Shown here one piece after another: positions 59,247 to 64,000 of a stretch of DNA of 64,000 bases. This stretch comes from Mariniphaga anaerophila (lineage in GTDB: Bacteria > Bacteroidota > Bacteroidia > Bacteroidales > Prolixibacteraceae). The stretch spans positions 124,001 to 188,000 of the forward strand of contig NZ_FQUM01000005.1 in NCBI RefSeq assembly GCF_900129025.1, given 5' to 3'. The position numbers were made by a program, and so were the translations under genes. The notes beneath the pieces were generated by a model. That model made no database searches, was not told the DNA's origin, and worked only from the letters and a program-made list of their open reading frames with translations. Positions within the stretch are counted from its first letter, which is position 1, and each line of letters starts with the position of its first letter.

Positions 59247-61106
59247 ATGAAAAAATTGGCCGTTCTGATCACCTCTTTAGCCCTGCATTTTTCGTCTTTT
59301 TCGCAGTCAAGCAATCCCGTCTTTCTCGAAACCGAAAATTTCCAAAATAAAGGAGGCTGGGTAGTCGACCAGCAGTTTATGGATTTAATGGGGTCTTCCT
59401 ATTTAATGGCGCACGGCATGGGCGTTCCGGTTGCAGATGCCGAAACTACTGTCGAATTTCAATCAACCGGAGAATACACTGTTTTCGTACGTACATTTAA
59501 CTGGACATCTCCATGGTTTGACGGCGAAGGTCCCGGAAAATTCCAATTGGTAGTAAATGGCAAAAAAACAAAACAGGTTTTAGGCGCCTCGGGGTCTGAA
59601 TGGCTGTGGCAAAACGCCGGGAAAGTGAATATATCTTCTACAAAAGTAAAAGTCGGGTTACACGATTTGACCGGATTCAACGGCCGGGTGGATGCCATCT
59701 GCTTTACCAAAGGAAACACCCCGCCGCCAAATGACCTGGAAGCCTTGGAGACGTTCAGAAAAACACACCTCGGAATTTCCATGACGCCGGAGAAGGCAGG
59801 GCACTTCGACCTGGTAGTTGTTGGCGGGGGAATTGCCGGAACAACAGCTGCAATATCAGCAGCAAGACTGGGATTGCAGGTAGCCCTAATCCAGGACAGG
59901 CCGGTACTCGGAGGGAACAACAGTTCGGAAGTCCGCGTTCACCTCGGAGGCCGGATTAATGTAAATCCGTTCCCCGCGCTGGGAGATGTGGTGAAAGAGA
60001 TTGGTCCTACGCGCGGAGGAAACGCCCAGCCGGCGGATTATTACGAAGACGAAAAGAAAATGGAGATGGTGCTGGCAGAACAAAATATTTCGCTATTCAC
60101 CAATTACCGGGCATTTGCAGTAGAAACAAAAAACTCCCGCATAACCGAAGTACACGCACGCAACATTGAAAATGCAAAAGAGCTGACTTTCTCGGCACCG
60201 CTGTTTGCAGATTGTACAGGCGACGGAACAATCGGCTTTCTGGCCGGGGCCGATTATGCCATGGGACGCGAAGGGCGCAGTGAGTTTGAAGAACCCACAG
60301 CTCCAGAAATAGCCGATAAAATGACCATGGGCTCTTCTGTACAATGGTATTCAGTGGAAGAAAGCAACCCCGTAGCATTTCCTGCTTTCCGGTATGGCGT
60401 TGAGTTCAACAGCAGCAATTCCGAAAAAGTAACCATGGGCGAATGGACCTGGGAAACAGGTATGAATTTCGACCAGATATATGACTTTGAACGCATCCGC
60501 GACTACGGGCTGCTGGTGGTTTACTCCAATTGGTCGTTTCTGAAAAATTTCAGTCCGAATAAAAATGAATACACCAACCGCAGGCTGGAGTGGGTTGCAT
60601 ACATCGCCGGGAAACGCGAATCGCGCCGCCTGCTGGGCGACCTGATTCTGAAAGAACAGGACATTACAAACTACGTGGTTTATCCCGATGCTTCGGCGCC
60701 TACCACCTGGACAATTGACCTCCACTACCCCGCCCCGAAAAACACAGAGCATTTTCCGGATATGGAGTTCAAATCCATTGCCGTGCATAAAAAAATTCAT
60801 CCCTACCCCATTCCTTACCGCTGTTTTTACTCACGAAATGTAGACAATCTTTTTATGGCAGGAAGAAATATCAGTGTTACCCACGTGGCGTTGGGAACTG
60901 TCCGGGTAATGCGAACTACGGGAATGATGGGCGAAGTTGTGGGCATGGCCGCTTTGGTTGCAAAAAGAAACAATACTACCCCGCGCGGCGTGTATAAAAA
61001 TCATTTGGATGAACTAAAAAAACTCATGAACAAAGGAGTTGGAAAATACAACGCTGAAAATATGCAGAAATACAACGAAGGATCAACTCTGGGTCCGAAA
61101 GAGTGA
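59247..61106 (+). CDS. Secreted FAD-dependent oxidoreductase with N-terminal sugar-binding-like domain
   Basis: The 619-residue protein has a signal peptide (MKKLAVLITSLALHFSSFSQ). A beta-rich domain at about 22-175 (YTVFVRTFNWTSPWFDGEG) resembles a carbohydrate-binding-type module. An FAD_oxidored (PF12831) domain starts with the Rossmann motif GGGIAG at 193-198 followed by PVLGGNNSSEVRVHLGG. The C-terminal motif VDNLFMAGRNISVTHVALGT is also typical. A redox role on sugars or related compounds is likely in this locus, with a surface or periplasmic location. ATG 59247 is used over the in-frame ATG at 59199. Confidence 0.88.
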   Translation: MKKLAVLITSLALHFSSFSQSSNPVFLETENFQNKGGWVVDQQFMDLMGSSYLMAHGMGVPVADAETTVEFQSTGEYTVFVRTFNWTSPWFDGEGPGKFQLVVNGKKTKQVLGASGSEWLWQNAGKVNISSTKVKVGLHDLTGFNGRVDAICFTKGNTPPPNDLEALETFRKTHLGISMTPEKAGHFDLVVVGGGIAGTTAAISAARLGLQVALIQDRPVLGGNNSSEVRVHLGGRINVNPFPALGDVVKEIGPTRGGNAQPADYYEDEKKMEMVLAEQNISLFTNYRAFAVETKNSRITEVHARNIENAKELTFSAPLFADCTGDGTIGFLAGADYAMGREGRSEFEEPTAPEIADKMTMGSSVQWYSVEESNPVAFPAFRYGVEFNSSNSEKVTMGEWTWETGMNFDQIYDFERIRDYGLLVVYSNWSFLKNFSPNKNEYTNRRLEWVAYIAGKRESRRLLGDLILKEQDITNYVVYPDASAPTTWTIDLHYPAPKNTEHFPDMEFKSIAVHKKIHPYPIPYRCFYSRNVDNLFMAGRNISVTHVALGTVRVMRTTGMMGEVVGMAALVAKRNNTTPRGVYKNHLDELKKLMNKGVGKYNAENMQKYNEGSTLGPKE

Positions 61107-61193
61107 ATTTCGAAGGAAGCTTATTCCCTCTTTTTAAAGCTTTGTACATATTTTTTTCTATTTTAACGCTGATAAAACAGGCATTTAAAGAAC

Positions 61194-62300
61194 ATGACAA
61201 ACTTCAAAAAATACCTTTTTCAGGTTACAGCAACCGTAGGATTTTTCCTGTTTGTCAGCTTTTCCAACACTTTCCCGGAACGCCCCAAAACAGGCTTCTG
61301 GGCTATGGAAGGAAAGCTTATTACCCACTATTTCGAAGAAAAGACTGATTCTCTTTCGGGGCCGGAGTTGTTCGAATTGCAGGATAAAAACGGACTTCCC
61401 ATTTGGTTTGGGCGGCATATTTTTAAAGATGTATGTATTTCCGGAGAATGCAAAATGATTCGCCTGTGGTTATTCTGGGATGGAACAGGAAGTTATCTTG
61501 GCATGCAAATACCGGATGGAGAACCGCTTACCAAATCAGACCACACAGAATTTCAGCAGGAAGATTACGTAAAACTGGAAGGAATCCTTCGGGACACTGC
61601 ATCCATTTTAAAAGCGTTGAAACAGGAGGATTTAATAATTGTGCCCGACTCCATCGACCCATACGAAGTTGACGGATACACCGCTGCTACCCAGCCCACG
61701 CTGGCCGAAGTGGTGGTAAAAGATGCGGTGTATTCCTGCCACACCCTTTGGCATACCGTTTATGGCCCGGTTCAAAACGAAATAAATACAGTTTTAGAAA
61801 ATAACCTGAGCGAAAAATTCCTTGCAAATATGTTTGCAAGCCAAAACCAGGGGTACATTTCACGGGCTATTAAATGTGTAGCCGCTCACCCTGAATACCA
61901 TTCTGCCTTTTATCCTGAAATAATGCATCTTGTAAAGTCAGATAATTCTGCGCTTGCAAACCAGGCGCTCAGTTATTTCCGACCAGAAATACTTGCTGAC
62001 ACTGTTATTCAGCAACAGCTTGTTTTGGTTATGGCAGACACTTACATGAACATGAAATATGAAATTCTTTGGAAATTCATCGGCCTTGGTAAAGTTAACG
62101 AGCAAGTGGTACTGGAACTTTTAAACATGTTTACCAGCCAGGAAATGGGTGTCGGCACATACAATCTGATTTTAAGGTTGGTAACGCCCGAACATATTTC
62201 CGGAAACGAACAAATTGCCCGGATTTTAAGCACCCTTTCTCAAGATGAAAACGGATACGTACGAAACCTCACAAAAAAAATACTGAACAAAGAACAATGA
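61194..62300 (+). CDS. Exported protein of unknown function with helical repeat region
   Basis: The 368-residue protein has an N-terminal signal/anchor (about residues 5-24). Residues about 70-190 contain a Cys pair (CISGEC, 81 and 86), a LWLFWDGTGSYLGMQIPDGE strand pair and VDGYTAATQPT, followed by KDAVYSCHTLWHTVYG. The VDGYTAAT segment resembles the flavin-attachment S/T-G-A-T motif of FMN_bind domains, with a G to A change; this is only a resemblance. The rest (about 200-368) is helical with repeat-like segments. It follows the FAD oxidoreductase by 87 nt and precedes the MFS gene by 45 nt. I do not recognise a named family. Confidence 0.6.
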   Translation: MTNFKKYLFQVTATVGFFLFVSFSNTFPERPKTGFWAMEGKLITHYFEEKTDSLSGPELFELQDKNGLPIWFGRHIFKDVCISGECKMIRLWLFWDGTGSYLGMQIPDGEPLTKSDHTEFQQEDYVKLEGILRDTASILKALKQEDLIIVPDSIDPYEVDGYTAATQPTLAEVVVKDAVYSCHTLWHTVYGPVQNEINTVLENNLSEKFLANMFASQNQGYISRAIKCVAAHPEYHSAFYPEIMHLVKSDNSALANQALSYFRPEILADTVIQQQLVLVMADTYMNMKYEILWKFIGLGKVNEQVVLELLNMFTSQEMGVGTYNLILRLVTPEHISGNEQIARILSTLSQDENGYVRNLTKKILNKEQ

Positions 62301-62345
62301 ACTAATTTCCCGTAAGTAATCAATACTGAAACTAAAAAAACTACT

Positions 62346-63545
62346 ATGCCAAAAATCAAGCTTTCGTTAATGATGTTCCTCCAATATATGATGTATGCCG
62401 TTTGGTGGGTTCCGCTTGCTGCATACCTTACAAACCTGGAAGTTGGGAGCACACAAAAAGCACTCATATTAAGTTCGATGGCCATCGGGTGCATGGCTTC
62501 ACCACTTGTAGGAATGCTGGCCGACCGCTTTTTTGCCGCACAAAAGGTGTTAGCCGGACTAAACTTTATCCACGCGCTTATGCTCCTCTGGGCAGCCGTA
62601 ACGCATAATCCGGACGTGTTGTTTATTTGCCTGCTTCTGGCCATGTTGGCTTACATGCCTTCGTGGAGCCTTTCGTCTGCTATTGCCATGGCGCACCTTC
62701 CCTCGGAAGATTTTCCGAAAGTCAGGGTATTTGGTTCAATCGGATGGGTAACTTCAGGTGTGTTCAGCTTGGTTTTCATCCATGTGTTTAACATCAATTT
62801 TGATGGCACTCATGTTCCTTTTTATTGCGGCGCGGGCGTTAGCATGGCGGCAGTTTTACTGAGTTTCACCCTGCCCGACACTCCGCCCCTGGCAAAAGGG
62901 CAGAAGCCGCCCCTCGTTGATGCGTTTGGACTGGGCTCGCTTCATCTGATGAAAGATCGGAACTTTGCACTGTTCATTCTCTTTTCATTCCTTTCCATGA
63001 TTCCTTTTGCCATGTATTACTCTTACTTTTCGGAGTTTCTGCTGAATATCAACACAAAATATATTTCGATCACCATTAACTGGGGCGTGTTGGCCGAAAT
63101 GGGATTTTTACTACTGGTGCCGGCAGCCATAAAAAAATTCGGATTAAGAAATACAATGACACTGGGTCTTGTTGCACTGTGCATTCGTTATTTATCGTTT
63201 TACACGGGAGGATCGATTAGTCAGCCCTGTATGTACTATATCGGCATTTTAATCCACGGATTAATTTTTGGATTCTTTTATGTGGGTGGCCAGATTTACA
63301 TCGACAAAAAAGCGCCTGCACAATTAAAATCGCAGGCGCAGGGATTTATTTTTCTGGTGACTTTTGGGGCTGGACTGCTGGTTGGCAACTTTTTATGCGC
63401 ACGGCTGATTCATCATTATAAAACCGAGGCAGGTTACAACTGGAATGCTATTTGGGGAATTACCACACTGGTTTCGGTAGCACTATTAATTGCCTTTGTT
63501 CTTTTGTTTAAAGACAAAGAAAAACTGTTAAAACCAACCAACTAG
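62346..63545 (+). CDS. MFS permease, nucleoside:H+ symporter-like
   Basis: The 399-residue permease has 12 predicted membrane segments. The N-terminal MMFLQYMMYAVWWVPLAAY and the GSIGWVTSG-type loop (FGSIGWVTSGVF) match the NHS (Nuc_H_symport, NupG/YegT-like) group. In loci with Gfo/Idh oxidoreductases and TIM-barrel isomerases such permeases probably import the processed sugar rather than nucleosides. It is the last gene of the locus and is followed by a terminator. Confidence 0.87.
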   Translation: MPKIKLSLMMFLQYMMYAVWWVPLAAYLTNLEVGSTQKALILSSMAIGCMASPLVGMLADRFFAAQKVLAGLNFIHALMLLWAAVTHNPDVLFICLLLAMLAYMPSWSLSSAIAMAHLPSEDFPKVRVFGSIGWVTSGVFSLVFIHVFNINFDGTHVPFYCGAGVSMAAVLLSFTLPDTPPLAKGQKPPLVDAFGLGSLHLMKDRNFALFILFSFLSMIPFAMYYSYFSEFLLNINTKYISITINWGVLAEMGFLLLVPAAIKKFGLRNTMTLGLVALCIRYLSFYTGGSISQPCMYYIGILIHGLIFGFFYVGGQIYIDKKAPAQLKSQAQGFIFLVTFGAGLLVGNFLCARLIHHYKTEAGYNWNAIWGITTLVSVALLIAFVLLFKDKEKLLKPTN

Positions 63546-63569
63546 AATACGGCGTATAACAAAATAGTA

Positions 63570-63600
63570 GTCCCGGGATGTGATACTCCGGGACCTTTCT
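63570..63600 (+). terminator. Rho-independent terminator after the MFS gene
   Basis: GTCCCGG (63570-63576) pairs with CCGGGAC (63588-63594), followed by CTTTCTATTTCT. It may also serve the convergent partial gene. Confidence 0.7.
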
Positions 63601-63608
63601 ATTTCTAT

Positions 63609-64000
63609 TTAACCGCCAAAAATAAGCGAAGCATTTCGGGTAATTGACTGTCCGTCGGGCGTGTTTACAACAACAGTAATTTCATCCCTCACTCCCGTTG
63701 CAGCACCAACAACTGACATTTTATAGGTTCCGGCTGATTCTTCGGCGCTGCTCACCGTATACTGGCTGTTCTGCGTCCAGCCATCGGTTCCAACCATTGA
63801 TATGGAGACCGTGCTTCCAACAGGCAAACAAAATACCGATACGGTTATTGTGTAGCTTTGTTTTGCCGCAGGTGCAGCAGGGCTCAAGTTAAGCGAACGG
63901 ATACTTGGCTTTGCGTTGGCAGATAGTTCCGCATTTAAAATAGCCGACACTCCTTCCCTAACGGTGTAAGCTTTCAGAATTGGAGATGGCAGGCCATGAA
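63609..64000 (-). CDS. Secreted beta-rich protein, 5' end outside the window
   Basis: The reading frame stays open from 64000 down to the stop at 63609, so the gene continues beyond the window; the GTG at 63950 is not its start. The visible C-terminal ~130 residues are Ser/Ala/Val-rich with strands such as SYTITVSVFCLPVGSTVSI, YTVSSAEESAGTYKMSVVG and DEITVVVNTPDG, an Ig-like or fibronectin-like pattern seen at the end of surface proteins. No catalytic residues. Function unknown. Confidence 0.65.
   Translation of the reverse strand, partial: HGLPSPILKAYTVREGVSAILNAELSANAKPSIRSLNLSPAAPAAKQSYTITVSVFCLPVGSTVSISMVGTDGWTQNSQYTVSSAEESAGTYKMSVVGAATGVRDEITVVVNTPDGQSITRNASLIFGG

Noticed and set aside
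1-64000. CRISPR array, tRNA or rRNA genes, IS elements, prophage
   Set aside because: No regularly spaced direct repeats, cloverleaf-like or rRNA-like stretches, transposases or integrases were noticed.

Overview
This 64 kb window is a chromosomal segment of a Bacteroidota bacterium, most likely from the marine or anaerobic Marinilabiliales/Prolixibacteraceae side of the phylum (lineage is an inference). The grounds are a SusC/SusD pair with an ECF sigma factor and FecR anti-sigma, the type IX secretion protein PorZ, the gliding-type ATPase GldA, the long form of IspG, Bacteroidota lipoprotein signals, weak or absent Shine-Dalgarno sites, and many genes preceded by a TAnnTTTG -7 promoter box. 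GC content looks moderate (about 40%). I saw no rRNA, tRNA, CRISPR array, IS element or prophage.

The first ~48 kb is ordinary core genome in short operons on both strands. 0-7 kb: 5'-truncated aspartate kinase, an orphan MacA/HlyD-type adaptor, envelope proteins, a single-domain DUF1080 protein and a CPBP protease. 7-20 kb: RdgB, YfhO-like protein, PorZ-RecO, a MEMO-AMMECR1 fusion co-directional with a REC-histidine kinase, a SPOR lipoprotein, dCMP deaminase and an S41 protease. 20-25 kb, minus strand: pentapeptide protein, barrel protein, the YjbR/C1-peptidase/S4 operon and the HAD/LD-carboxypeptidase/YraN operon. 25-35 kb: MetG, lycopene-cyclase-domain protein, KDO transferase, B12-dependent ribonucleotide reductase, GcvH, TsaE and alanine dehydrogenase. 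35-48 kb: pullulanase, DUF4395, a GH95 lipoprotein, glycosyltransferase-GldA, IspG, flavin reductase and an M3 peptidase.

The accessory region is 48.4-63.5 kb. It is a co-directional locus: ECF sigma, FecR, STN-containing SusC, SusD, tandem-DUF1080 lipoprotein, Gfo/Idh/MocA oxidoreductase, sugar isomerase-like TIM barrel, secreted FAD-dependent oxidoreductase, an unrecognised exported protein and an MFS permease of the nucleoside-symporter type. It has no glycoside hydrolase, polysaccharide lyase or sulfatase. The gene set fits an oxidative route (3-keto-glycoside formation, elimination/hydration, import) controlled by sigma/anti-sigma trans-envelope signalling. It is the best candidate here for an incompletely described system. 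The unrecognised protein (61194-62300) carries a Cys pair and a degenerate FMN-attachment-like motif, so it could be an electron-transfer partner; that is an inference.

Both window ends cut genes: an aspartate kinase on the left and a minus-strand secreted/Ig-like protein on the right.
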